DNA of 64,000 bases from Deltaproteobacteria bacterium (GCA_020444045.1 JAHLLS010000024.1:17902-81901), one strand, 5' to 3'; shown: positions 9,326 to 18,604, numbered from the stretch's first letter. Notes: a model not told the origin generated them from the sequence alone. A program made the numbers and translations.

Positions 9326-9594
9326 GTGAACCCTGTTTTGGAAGGCATGTCAGGGAATGAGGCTGCGGCGCCTACTCCGATGACAGTGATAAGATCAACA
9401 AAATGACCTGTCCTTCATACACCCATTGATGGGCATATGGAAGGTGTCTAAACGCCCGCTATTTTTACGGGCGGCCAGTGGCATTGTCGAGGTTTTTTTT
9501 GGGTTATGCAAAGGACGTGCTGCCGCTCAACGGTTAAATGGCGCCTTGGATGGTATTCACCCCTTTGATGCCTTCCGGTCAAGATGGCTGGCCT

Positions 9595-10068
9595 TTAGAG
9601 CATATCCGTCATTGACAGCGGATTGCCGCCCTGCGACTGAAGCGTCATCAGTCTTTTAAGAGCCTGCCGGCGGAAAATTTTCTCCGGTTGCTGATCCAGA
9701 AGGTCCTGGATAACGGTTATGGCGCGTTGGTCATTGCCGACCGCCTCATATGTTCGACTCACCAGCAGCATGGCCTTGTGCTGCCAGGAGCCGTCCCTGG
9801 CGGCCGCCAATTCGAGACAAGAGCGCGCCTTTTCAATGTCGGCCTCCTGGTAGAACGCCACACCGATCCGGAATAGCTGATCTCCGGAAAGGCGATCCAG
9901 GTAACGAGGAAAATGGTCGCGCACCAGCCGCACCGCGCTTTGAAAGTCTCTGATGATGGTTGCCGCCAGCCGTTTTTGAAAACAAGCCTCTTCCGGTTGG
10001 GCATCATCGAAGTTGCACGTGAGGAGATGGCGTAGCGATGTCATGTTTTTCATGTCATGTTCAACCAT
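9595..10068 (-). CDS. TPR-like repeat protein
   Basis: 157 residues, wholly helical in appearance, with two to three tetratricopeptide-like units: FRIGVAFYQEADIEKARSCLELA (about 66-88) and AMLLVSRTYEAVGNDQRAITVIQDLL (about 98-123). No signal peptide or catalytic motif. Several ATG codons lie at the start (residues 1, 6, 9), and a GGAG sits about 12 bases before the first, so the exact start is uncertain. Probably a protein-protein scaffold; the partner is unknown. It stands alone, with about 260 bp of gene-free DNA between it and the exporter gene. That spacer holds a short hairpin (CGCCCG/CGGGCG near 9450) without a clear U-tract. Confidence 0.6.
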   Translation of the reverse strand: MVEHDMKNMTSLRHLLTCNFDDAQPEEACFQKRLAATIIRDFQSAVRLVRDHFPRYLDRLSGDQLFRIGVAFYQEADIEKARSCLELAAARDGSWQHKAMLLVSRTYEAVGNDQRAITVIQDLLDQQPEKIFRRQALKRLMTLQSQGGNPLSMTDML

Positions 10069-10324
10069 ATCGAGGGATATCTCCGGTTTGTCTGAAGAAG
10101 AAATCTGAGACTACCCCCTAGGTTGCCCCGACCACCTAAAAGGTTCATGCCGATCAGACAAAAATCGCATCTTTCTGGCAATGACAGTGCTGACCACGCA
10201 GGAAACGCCGGGTTTAAACCGGAGGATTCGAATTGAAGCCGCTACCCCTCTTGGCGCGTTTTGCAGCTTCAGTTGACATGTGAAAATGGTTTGTGTCAGC
10301 GATGGCAAGCTGCTCCCAGGGCAT

Positions 10325-10355
10325 AAAAAAGGCAGAGCCTCAAAGAGGCTCTGCC
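10325..10355 (-). terminator. Intrinsic terminator of the microprotein operon
   Basis: A perfect 11-bp stem, GGCAGAGCCTC / GAGGCTCTGCC with a 3-base loop at 10331-10355, is followed on the minus strand by a run of six T (A10325-A10330 on the plus strand). It lies about 105 bp after the stop of the 30-aa gene and ends the two-gene minus-strand unit. Confidence 0.88.
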
Positions 10356-10460
10356 CGTTTCATCCTGCTGTCAGGATCTACTCTATTTCCACAAGGCGAC
10401 TCAGGTCAATTCAGTGGGTCATGCAAATCAGTGCCTTGGTATTGAAGCTCTGCCGTGTTC

Positions 10461-10553
10461 TCAGACCTTGCAGGTCGCATATTTGTTAACGTTTGTTACA
10501 CAACTGTTAATATAGTAGCCGAGGATCGCGATGGTCAGTATGGTTCCTATCAT
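10461..10553 (-). CDS. 30-aa hydrophobic microprotein
   Basis: A 30-codon ORF with start ATG at 10553 and a strong GGGAGGTGACC ribosome site. The peptide begins MIGTILTIAILGYYIN (one short membrane-like segment), then SC, a polar stretch, and a second Cys three residues from the end. It follows the 44-aa gene by 17 bp and is followed by a perfect terminator, so expression as a two-gene unit is likely. I recognise no family. The strong ribosome site, the operon context and the membrane-like composition argue that it is real. Confidence 0.6.
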   Translation of the reverse strand: MIGTILTIAILGYYINSCVTNVNKYATCKV

Positions 10554-10570
10554 GGTCACCTCCCGCAGGG

Positions 10571-10705
10571 TTAACCTGCTACGTCGATTCCCAAGTCACA
10601 GCCCAGATGAGGGTCGGGTTTTTCACACTGGTGGTTCTGTGCCCGGGTATCCACATGACCTTCATTGTCGTCTTTGAAGTAGTCTTCAGTGCGCGTATTT
10701 TCCAT
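10571..10705 (-). CDS. 44-aa polar microprotein with paired cysteines
   Basis: A 44-codon ORF with ATG at 10705 and a GAGGAGAAACACC ribosome site. The product starts MENTRTEDYFKDDNEG and is strongly acidic. Residues 25-36 read HQCEKPDPHLGC, i.e. two Cys eight apart with nearby His, a possible metal or redox site. It is the first gene of the two-microprotein unit. No family is recognised. The region upstream (10706-10800) has the short dyad GTGG/CCAC but no clear -35/-10. Confidence 0.6.
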   Translation of the reverse strand: MENTRTEDYFKDDNEGHVDTRAQNHQCEKPDPHLGCDLGIDVAG

Positions 10706-11063
10706 GGTGTTTCTCCTCGCATGTTGTTTGGCTGACGTTTGCTTTCCTTCCTATGTGGTAGTTTAGCCACGAAATGGGACCTGGCAACCTGAGAGAAGTT
10801 GGGGTATTATTATAGGTATATACTATTATTTTGGCGCAAAGGACTTCTTAATGACGGGTGTGGAACGCTATCGTACGCTGATTTTCGAAGAAAAAGGATG
10901 TTTCCTTTTCAGAATCCATCGAGTCTATCGAAAAAGATTGGGTGGGCCTATGGGCAATCCATTCTGTCTCACACAAAGACGCTAACAGGCTGCTGAACAA
11001 CGATTACGTATGGCGCGTTGGCGGCTTTGCGTGAGACGTTTTCCGGTTTCCGCGATCTTTCCT

Positions 11064-12716
11064 TTATTTGGACAAATCCGCGTAGGTCTGCCGCATATCG
11101 CGTTTCAAAATCTTGCCGGTGGGCGTTTTGGGGAGCGCTTCCACGAAGACGACATTTTTGGGCACCTTGAACCCGGCCAGCTCTTTTTTGCAGAGGGCGA
11201 CGATCTCCTCTTCGGTAATGGTTTCGCCCTGGCGCGGGACCACCACGGCCGTGACGGCTTCGACCCATTTGGGGTGCGGGGTGCCGATGACGGCCACTTC
11301 TTCCACGCGTTTGTCCAGATAGACGGCCTCTTCCACCTCGCGCGTGGAAACGTTTTCCCCGCCGGTCTTGATCATGTCCTTCTTGCGGTCCACCACGGTG
11401 ATGTAGCGATCGTCGTCCAGCTCGCCGATATCGCCGGAATGGAACCAGCCGCCCTGCATGGCGGCCTCGGTTTTTTCGGGGTCCTTGAAATACATGATCA
11501 TGGCGTGGGGGCCCTTGCCGCAGATCTCTCCGGGCGTGCCCACGGCGTCGATCGGCTTGAAGTCGGCATCCTCCAGGCGGGTTTCCATGTTGAGCCCGGC
11601 CATCCCGGCGGAGCCCAGCTTGGCCAGGGCGTCTTCGGCCTTCAGGATGGTGTGGTAGGGCGCCAGTTCGGTCTGGCCGTAATAGTTGTAGACCTTGCAG
11701 CCGGGAAGGCGTTCCATGAGCTCCTTCAACACTTCCACCGGCATGATGGACGCGCCGTAGTAGCACTTGGTGAGGCAGGAGAGATCGTACTTGTCGAAAT
11801 CAGGATGGCGCAGAAGGCCAATCCAGACCGTGGGCGGGGCAAAGAACATGTTGGCCCGGTGGCGGTCGATGGTTTTCAGGATCTCACCGATGTCCGGCGC
11901 CATGAGGATGTTGGTGCCGCCGATATAGAAGGTGGGGTTCAAAAACACATCACGCTGGGCACAGTGGTAGATCGGCAGCGCATTCACGTTGATGTCGTTC
12001 GTGTCGTAGCCACCGTCGATGATCGCGCCCATGTATTGGGCCAGCAGGGCCTGGTTGCTGATAATGACGCCTTTGGGCAGGGACTCGGTGCCGCTGGTGT
12101 AGGTCATCTGGCAGGGATCCTCGATGTGCAGGATCACATCCGGCTGGGTGGCCGAAGCCTGTCCTACCCAGGCATCGAAGGCCAGAAAGCGATCGTCCAC
12201 CGGCGGCTGGCCGGCCCCCTGGTCGGACCACACCAGCTTTCCCACCGTGGGCATCTCGCCCAGGACGTCTGCCACCAGCCCGTAGAGGGCATCCTCAATG
12301 ATGAAGACCTTGCTCTCCGAGTGGTTGATGCAATAGGAGATGTCCGGCCCGCGCAGCAGGTAGTTGATGGCCAGGTAGACCGCCCCGATCTTGCAGCAGC
12401 CCAGCCAGGTCAGCACGTGGTGCAGGGTGTTATGGGCCAGGATGGCCACACGGTCGTACTTCTGTACTCCCAGTCCGGACAGGGCGTTGGCGGTGCGGTT
12501 GCAGGCCGCTTCCAGTTCGGCGTAGGTCAGGGAGATATCGCCGAAGATGACGGCCGTCTTATCGGGGTAATGGTAGGCCGTACGGCGCACCATGTCCGCG
12601 ATCACCCACCGGTTGACCCCGTTGTAGCGGTCCATCAGGAATTCGAGATTTTCTTTGTTCAGGAGATTGAAGCGCGCTTTGTCCTCGTCGGTCATCGGTC
12701 GGGCACTGGTCTTCAT
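11064..12716 (-). CDS. AMP-forming acyl-CoA synthetase (FadD-like)
   Basis: 550 residues of the ANL superfamily. Seen: the phosphate loop YTSGTESLPKG (about 208-218, normally TSGTTGxPKG), the YNYYGQTE motif (A5), GWFHSGDIGELDDDRYITVVDRKKDMIKTGGENV (A7-A8 with hinge) and the catalytic lysine region LPKTPTGKILKR near the C-terminus. It activates a carboxylic acid with ATP and CoA; medium or long-chain fatty or aromatic acid is plausible for this clade. A GGAGG ribosome site precedes the ATG by 7 bases. It is monocistronic, downstream of mgtE on the same strand with a 148-bp gap. Confidence 0.9.
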   Translation of the reverse strand: MKTSARPMTDEDKARFNLLNKENLEFLMDRYNGVNRWVIADMVRRTAYHYPDKTAVIFGDISLTYAELEAACNRTANALSGLGVQKYDRVAILAHNTLHHVLTWLGCCKIGAVYLAINYLLRGPDISYCINHSESKVFIIEDALYGLVADVLGEMPTVGKLVWSDQGAGQPPVDDRFLAFDAWVGQASATQPDVILHIEDPCQMTYTSGTESLPKGVIISNQALLAQYMGAIIDGGYDTNDINVNALPIYHCAQRDVFLNPTFYIGGTNILMAPDIGEILKTIDRHRANMFFAPPTVWIGLLRHPDFDKYDLSCLTKCYYGASIMPVEVLKELMERLPGCKVYNYYGQTELAPYHTILKAEDALAKLGSAGMAGLNMETRLEDADFKPIDAVGTPGEICGKGPHAMIMYFKDPEKTEAAMQGGWFHSGDIGELDDDRYITVVDRKKDMIKTGGENVSTREVEEAVYLDKRVEEVAVIGTPHPKWVEAVTAVVVPRQGETITEEEIVALCKKELAGFKVPKNVVFVEALPKTPTGKILKRDMRQTYADLSK

Positions 12717-12864
12717 GGAAAATCCTCCGCTGGATTAGATGGAATGAATGCCGCGGGCCCATCGCCTGCCAATGCAATGGGTGCCTATGCCGGGAATCTT
12801 ATGCCGGGAGAACTTGGCATATTCCCGAAACTTTTAGCCCTCGCCGGTGAAACTGTCAAATGAT

Positions 12865-14229
12865 TTAGATTCCGGCAAGTTTCGGCAAGAGCGCAGCAGC
12901 GAAGCTCAATACAAAAAAGAACCCGCACATGTCGGTGACTGTTGTCAGCAGCGGGCTTGAAACAAGGGCCGGATCCAGTTTGAGGCGCTTGAGCAGAAGC
13001 GGCAACATGCCGCCGAGCAGGACGGATACCAGGGTGTTGGCTGCCAGCGCGCCGCCGACCACAACCCCGAGCCACGGGCTTCCTTTCCAAAAAAATGCCA
13101 CGCCTCCCAGCAGCAAACCGAGCACCAGCCCGTTGATGATGCCGACCTTGGCTTCCTTGGCCAGCACCCATAGTAATTCGCCCGGACGAACGAGCCCGAG
13201 GGCGAGTTCCCGCATGGATACCGCCACGGCCTGGTTGCCGGAACAGCCGCTCATGTCGCTGACCATGGGCAGGAAGACCGCCAGGGTAATGGCGGCGGCA
13301 AGGGTGTCCTGATATAGGGCAATGACACTGGCCGCAACGATATTGAGCACGATATTCATGCTCAACCATGACAGCCGGCGTCCGGAGCGGATGAGCAAAG
13401 GCATGGTGCGAAATTCCTCGCCGCCGATGATACCGCTCAAGCGCAGGAATGTTTTGGTTTTCTGCTTGCTGACCGCCTCCTCGACATCATCCGGCAGTAC
13501 CACCCCCACCAGCCGTTGCCCATCGTCCACGACCGGCACGCCGAAGAGATGATGCTCATCGAAGAATTCCCGCAACGCCCTGAGGGACGCCTTGTCCGAT
13601 ACACAAAGGGGCGAGGGCAGCATGACCTGGGTAAGCCTTGTCTCCCGGTCAGGAAATAGCAAATCGTGAATGCGCAGCACGCCAGCCAGTTTTTCTTCCC
13701 GATCGATGACATAAAAATATTGGACATGATAGTCGGCATATTCACTTCGATGGGCCTGCAGGTCATCGAGCACGTTCTGGATCGTGTCGTCGACCCGGTA
13801 GGCCAGGAACTCGGAAATCATGATGCCGCCGGCGCAGTCCGTGGGATACTCCATCAGCATCCGGGCCTCGGCAGCTTCCGCCCGGTCCATTTTCGCCAGA
13901 ATGGCCCGGCTGGCATCCGCATCCATTTCCCCCAGCACATCGGCAAGATGATCGCTGGAGAGTTCTTCCAAAATGGCCGCCGCCTGCTCCGATGGCATAT
14001 CCTCTACCATATCGGCGGCCTGGATTTCCGGGATGTCCTCGATCACATCGGCCGCATCTCCGGGGCTGAGTAGACCGAACAGGCCATGCTGCTCTTCTTC
14101 GCTCAAGCGGGATATGGTTCGGGCTGTCTCCGGCGGGCTGAGCGTTTCGATAAATTGCGTCACCGCATCGCCATTTCCCGCAGCAATGAGGTCACTGAGA
14201 ATTTTCCAGGGGGGCAGCAGCGTGCTCAT
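12865..14229 (-). CDS. mgtE: Magnesium transporter MgtE
   Basis: 454 residues in the normal MgtE order: N-terminal superhelical domain with repeated LSPxDAADVIEDIP-type units (about 10-130), paired CBS domains (about 135-255, FYVIDREEKLAGVL and FGVPVVDDGQRLVGVV), the connecting helix, and a five-helix membrane domain from about 280. The pore-lining stretch FLPMVSDMSGCSGNQAVAVSMRELALG matches the family signature. It mediates Mg2+ (and Co2+) influx, gated by Mg2+ bound in the cytosolic domain. An AGAGGC ribosome site precedes the ATG. Confidence 0.93.
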   Translation of the reverse strand: MSTLLPPWKILSDLIAAGNGDAVTQFIETLSPPETARTISRLSEEEQHGLFGLLSPGDAADVIEDIPEIQAADMVEDMPSEQAAAILEELSSDHLADVLGEMDADASRAILAKMDRAEAAEARMLMEYPTDCAGGIMISEFLAYRVDDTIQNVLDDLQAHRSEYADYHVQYFYVIDREEKLAGVLRIHDLLFPDRETRLTQVMLPSPLCVSDKASLRALREFFDEHHLFGVPVVDDGQRLVGVVLPDDVEEAVSKQKTKTFLRLSGIIGGEEFRTMPLLIRSGRRLSWLSMNIVLNIVAASVIALYQDTLAAAITLAVFLPMVSDMSGCSGNQAVAVSMRELALGLVRPGELLWVLAKEAKVGIINGLVLGLLLGGVAFFWKGSPWLGVVVGGALAANTLVSVLLGGMLPLLLKRLKLDPALVSSPLLTTVTDMCGFFFVLSFAAALLPKLAGI

Positions 14230-14528
14230 AAAAAGCCTCTTATGAAGGGTTTTATTTCAGAGGTGGTATGTTTGATGCAGTCAATAGGGTTGATTAAGCC
14301 TGCCTCGAATAGGAAGGTTTAGGAGTCGAGGAATAAGTTCACCTGATACAGTTCCGCATCCGGCAAACATCCGAAGCAAGTGGGCATGCACGGGGCACAG
14401 GTGTTGCCCGCCAGATGCCCACATCCTTCCCGGCCAGGCTGTCGCCGGATTTCGTGCCGTGCGTGGGCATCGGCATCGACGTCAGTGTTAAAAGCAGGCG
14501 TCGAGCCCTTGGCCGACCCCGCCGCAAT

Positions 14529-14906
14529 CTATTTCTGAATCCAGTTGCCGTCGGGATTTTTGAAATATTCCCCGGCGGCCAGGTTCTCCTTCCACTTCAA
14601 CGCCGCTCGGGAGCCGACCTGCTCAACGGTCGCGCCGGTTTTTTTGGCAATGGCCGTGTACAGCGTGGTGCGATCGGCATTTTCCGCTGCCACAATATCG
14701 GCCCCGTCCCGGTTTGCCCCCACGAATTCCAGATAGCCCTGATAGGTTTCCCCGATCACCCCATTGGACTTGAGGGCCACGATTTCCGGCAGCCGAGCCT
14801 TCATGCGATCCTGGAGTTGGCCGGCCGAAGCCGCTGTGGAAAAAAACAGGGTAAGTGACAGTACGAATCCACCTATCATCAAAAGTGTGCACCGTGTTCG
14901 ATTCAT
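14529..14906 (-). CDS. ydbL: YdbL/DUF1318 family periplasmic protein
   Basis: 125 residues with a Sec signal (cut after about STAASA, residue 28). The mature part is the DUF1318 domain: RMKARLPEIVALKSNGVIGETYQGYLEFV, then NADRTTLYTAIAKKTGATVEQVG and AAGEYFKNPDGNWIQK, matching the usual G-x-GE-x-x-x-GYL and N-x-x-R-x-x-x-Y signatures. GGAGGATTCGTC before the ATG gives a strong start. It is the last gene of the ydbH-ynbE-ydbL trio, as in enterobacteria, where the three act together in the envelope; YdbL is thought to modulate YdbH-YnbE. Confidence 0.85.
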   Translation of the reverse strand: MNRTRCTLLMIGGFVLSLTLFFSTAASAGQLQDRMKARLPEIVALKSNGVIGETYQGYLEFVGANRDGADIVAAENADRTTLYTAIAKKTGATVEQVGSRAALKWKENLAAGEYFKNPDGNWIQK

Positions 14907-14936
14907 GACGAATCCTCCGTGGGTCCCCAGCCGGTT

Positions 14937-15152
14937 TTACTGGCTGCTTCCCTGCTTTTGCCGGATGTCGTCGCCGGCCTCGAAAATGTCATCCAGATAG
15001 TTGTCCAGTTCCCGGTCGATCTTCACATTCACATCGATCGTGATGTGAATAGGTTTGACCTCGACCGGCGCCACTTCCACCTTGTGGCTGATGCAGGCTG
15101 ACATTACCAGCAACAGCGCCAGCGGGGCCAAAAAGGGTTGCCAGTTGTGCAT
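14937..15152 (-). CDS. ynbE: YnbE-like lipoprotein
   Basis: 71 residues starting MHNWQPFLAPLALLLVMSACI, with the lipobox Cys at about residue 20. The short mature chain has VKPIHITIDVNVKIDRELDNYLDDIF, the beta-strand plus helix typical of YnbE. In E. coli YnbE forms the outer-membrane end of a bridge with the AsmA-like protein YdbH. The ATG at 15152 carries a GGAGGTG site six bases upstream. Spacings are 25 bp to ydbH and 30 bp to ydbL, so the three form one operon. Confidence 0.85.
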   Translation of the reverse strand: MHNWQPFLAPLALLLVMSACISHKVEVAPVEVKPIHITIDVNVKIDRELDNYLDDIFEAGDDIRQKQGSSQ

Positions 15153-15177
15153 GTCGCACCTCCGTCGGTTATTGAAA

Positions 15178-17901
15178 TCAATTGAAAAATTCCCGATAGC
15201 GAAGCATCCGATTGAGCGGCAACGTGACATTGACGTCCAGTCGAATGCCCTGAAACACCGAGCCCGGTTTGCCCGGCGCCGTCTTGACGAATCCCCCGGT
15301 CTCGGGGGTGTATACAAACGGCAGCGGTTCGGCCGGTTTGCCATCGAACTGGAGCTGCACCAGCAGGTCGTCCGCCACCGTATTCATTGTTATCTTGGCC
15401 CACTCGTAATCGTAGTCTTTCAGCGCATAGCGCGCAAGCTCCATCTGGTTGTACTGGGGCGTGCCGGGTGGAATACCGGCGGTCAGCACTTCCGAGCCTT
15501 GCACCCGTATCACGCTCCGTTCACCAGGCGTAGAATAGAGAAACGCATTGTTGAACGTCACAAGACCGTCTGCCAGTACGACCGGGATGAGACCGCTGAT
15601 GGCGCCACCCCCCTCCACCCGCGCCATACCCAGCTGTTCGAGAACCTGATCCAGTTTGAGGCGGTCGCAGTAGACCGCAACGTCGTATTGGTTCACTCCG
15701 GGAACAAACCGGGTAGCCGGTGCGATGACCGTCCCGCCGCACCACCGGAATCGGCCGCCTTCTAAGAAGAAGACATTACCGGGCTCGATCTGGAAGGCCA
15801 GTTTGCCGTCTTCGGCCCGGATCGCCCCGAAGGAGGCGGCATCGAAGGTGAGCGTCTGCCGCGGTGCACTTCGGATCTGTTTCAGATCGGGGATGTGAAG
15901 CGCTGTTTGAATGCCTTCGACGATCATGCCATCCTCATCCACCTGAAGGCGGCCGTCTTCAATGCCAGCCGTCAGAGACGCGCTGAATTCGCCATCATAG
16001 GTCATTCCCCCTTGGGCGAACAGGCGCCCGCTGAAGGTAATGGGGATTTCCGGCGGTTCGGGCATCAGGTCCGACAGCGGCAACGGGGGGGCTTGCGCAG
16101 GGCGGTTGGCCGTCCAATCGATCCGGGCAAAGGGCGCGTTGGTCCCCTGCGTCAGGCCCGCCGCGCCATCGGCCTTGACCTTCAAACCGGGGACGAATCC
16201 ACTGTCGTGATCGATCTGGATGGCAACGCCTTCCAGCGTCTGCCGGAGTCGGCCGCTGACGGACCCCAGCGTCTTGTCCTGCCATGTGGCCGACGCCAGT
16301 GTAAAATTGCCCTCCTGGCCTTTTTGTGGCGGCCAGACCACGGGAAGACGTACGCGCAAACCCGATACCTTGACAGGGGCCGCCTTGGTTTCGGCTGCGC
16401 CGCCAGCCACGGAAACCAGGCCCGAGTATCGCGGCGGCATACCGTCACCAAAAGTGCCCTCGCCCGTCAACTGGACCGTTTGCACCCGTGTGGACGTTTC
16501 TCTGTTTTGCACGGCGATCGCCCCCAGCGTGAGGGTGGCAGACCCTTTTCCGTCATTACCGGTCTGGCGGTAGTGTCCAACGCCTTCGCCCGTCCCTACC
16601 TTGAGATTCAGATCGTCGTAGACGACGTCAAGCGCCGGCAGCCGCCACTGAATATTCGCGTCGAAAGCCTCCCGATGGCCTTCCACAGAAGCCTCGAGTT
16701 CCGCTAAGGCCAGCCGGACCGATGCCTGGTGAAGATCCAGGGTTGCTTTTCTTTCCGGCCGGTCTCCATCCGCATGGGTCACCCTTGCCTGCCACCGGCC
16801 ATCCGCTGAGACCGTGGCCGATGTCTGCAACTCCAGCGGCAACATCAATATGGGTAGGCCTGTTTTTCCCAGATCCGCCGAGACCATTGCGGCCAGATGC
16901 CCCTGCCACGTCATATCGCCCGCCTGATTCCTTCCCAGCGAACCGGTCAGGGTGAACAGGCCATCCGCACTGGACAAGGCCATACGCATGGGTGTGGTTT
17001 CGATTTCCCAGGGATCCATGCCCTGACGCGTGATGGTCACCCCCATATCTTCAGACGGTGTGGCCCCCGATAGGTCAAGACGCACATCGCCCCAATTCAG
17101 TCGACACGGGGTGTGACGAAAGGTCATTTCCACCGATTCGGGCTGAAAGGGAAACACCCGTCCCTTCAACCGGCCGATGGACTGCCCGCTTCCCGACAGG
17201 GCCAGTCCTTTTCCCAACCCCGCCATATTCGCCAGAACCGCCGGACGAATACCGCGCCCGTCCCAATCCGCCGACAACCGATTTTCGGCCAGATCGATGT
17301 AGGTGCGCACCGCCATCCATCGGTCCGCCAGCGCCAGCCTGATCTTTGCCTCTAAGGCGGTCATGTTCGATTCGGACGTGATGGTAGCCTCGAAAGGCAA
17401 CCTCAGGAGTTGGTCCCCGCGTTGAACAACGATCTCTCCCTGCCGGATATCAATTTGCGGGATGATGAAAGGAATCGGTTCTGAAAAGCTTGCCTCGCGC
17501 CCCTCAGCACCAGCGGCCGATATCGGCAGGCCGGGAATTTCAAATCCTCCGTCTGGCATTTCCCGAACCAGAACACGAGCGCCTTCGATGGTCACAAGGG
17601 AAGCCCTGCGCTTCAGAAGATCCGCGGGGGTGTAAGTCACCGAAAGGGAAACCACGGAAATACCGGGTGCTGCCTCGGGCCCGATGCGAAGGGTCCCCAG
17701 GTCCATCCCGAAAAGGCCCACCCGCCGGACGGGCAGGTCATAGGCCGGGATGCCGACTGCCTGGAAAACAAGCGGTAAAAGCAGACGTTCCGCGGCCAGG
17801 GGAAGCACAATATAGGCGGCCAGAAGCATCACCGCCAGAAGCGATAGGACTGGGACAACCAAATGCGGCCAGCGGAAACGGGTTGGTGACGTCTTTTCCA
17901 T
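15178..17901 (-). CDS. ydbH: YdbH-type AsmA-like intermembrane protein
   Basis: 907 residues (E. coli YdbH has 879). One N-terminal inner-membrane helix (about 15-38) is followed by a very long periplasmic beta-rich body, as in AsmA-like bridge proteins. It includes VTIEGARVLVREMPDGGFEIPGLPI near the N-terminus and the conserved C-terminal YdbH domain (about 660-870) with GGGAISGLIPV and a region running QMELARYALKDYDYEWAKITMN. It is expected to carry phospholipid between membranes, with YnbE as its outer-membrane partner. It is first in the operon; the ATG at 17901 follows CAGGG at about 9 bases. Confidence 0.88.
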   Translation of the reverse strand: MEKTSPTRFRWPHLVVPVLSLLAVMLLAAYIVLPLAAERLLLPLVFQAVGIPAYDLPVRRVGLFGMDLGTLRIGPEAAPGISVVSLSVTYTPADLLKRRASLVTIEGARVLVREMPDGGFEIPGLPISAAGAEGREASFSEPIPFIIPQIDIRQGEIVVQRGDQLLRLPFEATITSESNMTALEAKIRLALADRWMAVRTYIDLAENRLSADWDGRGIRPAVLANMAGLGKGLALSGSGQSIGRLKGRVFPFQPESVEMTFRHTPCRLNWGDVRLDLSGATPSEDMGVTITRQGMDPWEIETTPMRMALSSADGLFTLTGSLGRNQAGDMTWQGHLAAMVSADLGKTGLPILMLPLELQTSATVSADGRWQARVTHADGDRPERKATLDLHQASVRLALAELEASVEGHREAFDANIQWRLPALDVVYDDLNLKVGTGEGVGHYRQTGNDGKGSATLTLGAIAVQNRETSTRVQTVQLTGEGTFGDGMPPRYSGLVSVAGGAAETKAAPVKVSGLRVRLPVVWPPQKGQEGNFTLASATWQDKTLGSVSGRLRQTLEGVAIQIDHDSGFVPGLKVKADGAAGLTQGTNAPFARIDWTANRPAQAPPLPLSDLMPEPPEIPITFSGRLFAQGGMTYDGEFSASLTAGIEDGRLQVDEDGMIVEGIQTALHIPDLKQIRSAPRQTLTFDAASFGAIRAEDGKLAFQIEPGNVFFLEGGRFRWCGGTVIAPATRFVPGVNQYDVAVYCDRLKLDQVLEQLGMARVEGGGAISGLIPVVLADGLVTFNNAFLYSTPGERSVIRVQGSEVLTAGIPPGTPQYNQMELARYALKDYDYEWAKITMNTVADDLLVQLQFDGKPAEPLPFVYTPETGGFVKTAPGKPGSVFQGIRLDVNVTLPLNRMLRYREFFN

Positions 17902-18042
17902 GGATAACAGCCCTGAGCAGGTTAAACGGCATCACCTCACTATATACGAGGGAATAATTGCTTTCTCAACCTTGAGGATCGGGATTCGTGTCTTCCGGCA
18001 CTACTTTAAGGGATCCGGCGCGGGCCTGGACTGTTTGAATCA

Positions 18043-18384
18043 TCAAAAATGACTGATGGGCATCAGACCGTATATGGCGCGCGCACGGTCACAATTGGAA
18101 TTACCCCTGTCATTTTCCCATGCCATTAAAAACGCCCGGCAGGCTGATGGCCGCCGGTCGTAAATGACACAACTGACCATCCGCCCGATCTGGCCGGTCA
18201 GGGCCTGACAGCGGATCGGCCTTTTTTCGGTGCCGCGCATGGCCGAAAGCGTGCCATTCACCTTGACGGTCAAATGCAAGGGAACCACGCCGCCCGCGAT
18301 GTCGTCCGTCTCGCGGCAATCGAACGATACCCGGTAAAGGGCACAGCACGCACCACACCGCTTGCATTGATTCTGTGGGGTCAT
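18043..18384 (-). CDS. YkgJ-family cysteine cluster protein
   Basis: 113 residues with the CxxCxxCC signature (CKRCGACC, residues 8-15) near the N-terminus, then C-R-E-T, RCQALTGQIG, SCVIYDRRPSACRAF and a last NCDRAR. The Cys pattern is that of the UPF0153/YkgJ group, thought to bind zinc or an iron-sulfur cluster. It may help assemble or sense metals; the function is unproven. It is monocistronic between ydbH and the nifX-like gene. Confidence 0.85.
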   Translation of the reverse strand: MTPQNQCKRCGACCALYRVSFDCRETDDIAGGVVPLHLTVKVNGTLSAMRGTEKRPIRCQALTGQIGRMVSCVIYDRRPSACRAFLMAWENDRGNSNCDRARAIYGLMPISHF

Positions 18385-18604
18385 TTATGGCCATCTGAAG
18401 TGGAAAGAAAATGAGGCGCAGTCGCACGAACTGCTGCCGAATTCAGATGGTCGCCCGCATGGGGCACGCGCGTATCAGGCCACGCAAATCCGGAAAGATC
18501 GACACTTTATATCGATTTAACAATAAGCCCTTTAGAACTGGAAAGCAACCGTATGGGTAGCGATGTATGGCGATGGTCGTATCTTTTTGGGAAACCGCCA
18601 CGGT

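Noticed and set aside
9440..9500. CGCCCG/CGGGCG hairpin in the gene-free spacer
   Set aside because: Short stem and no U-tract on either strand; too weak for a terminator call.
10851..10985. 44-codon plus-strand ORF with AAAGGA upstream
   Set aside because: Composition and sequence (RIHRVYRKRLGGP) give no recognisable domain, there is no terminator or operon context, and chance ORFs of this size are common.
10983..11045. TAACAGGCTGCTGAACAACG stretch, like the end of another dispersed repeat
   Set aside because: Only one arm is visible and no complementary arm was found nearby.
11010..12863. 617-codon plus-strand ORF
   Set aside because: Exact antisense shadow of the acyl-CoA synthetase gene, with His/Gly-rich low-complexity product and no domain.
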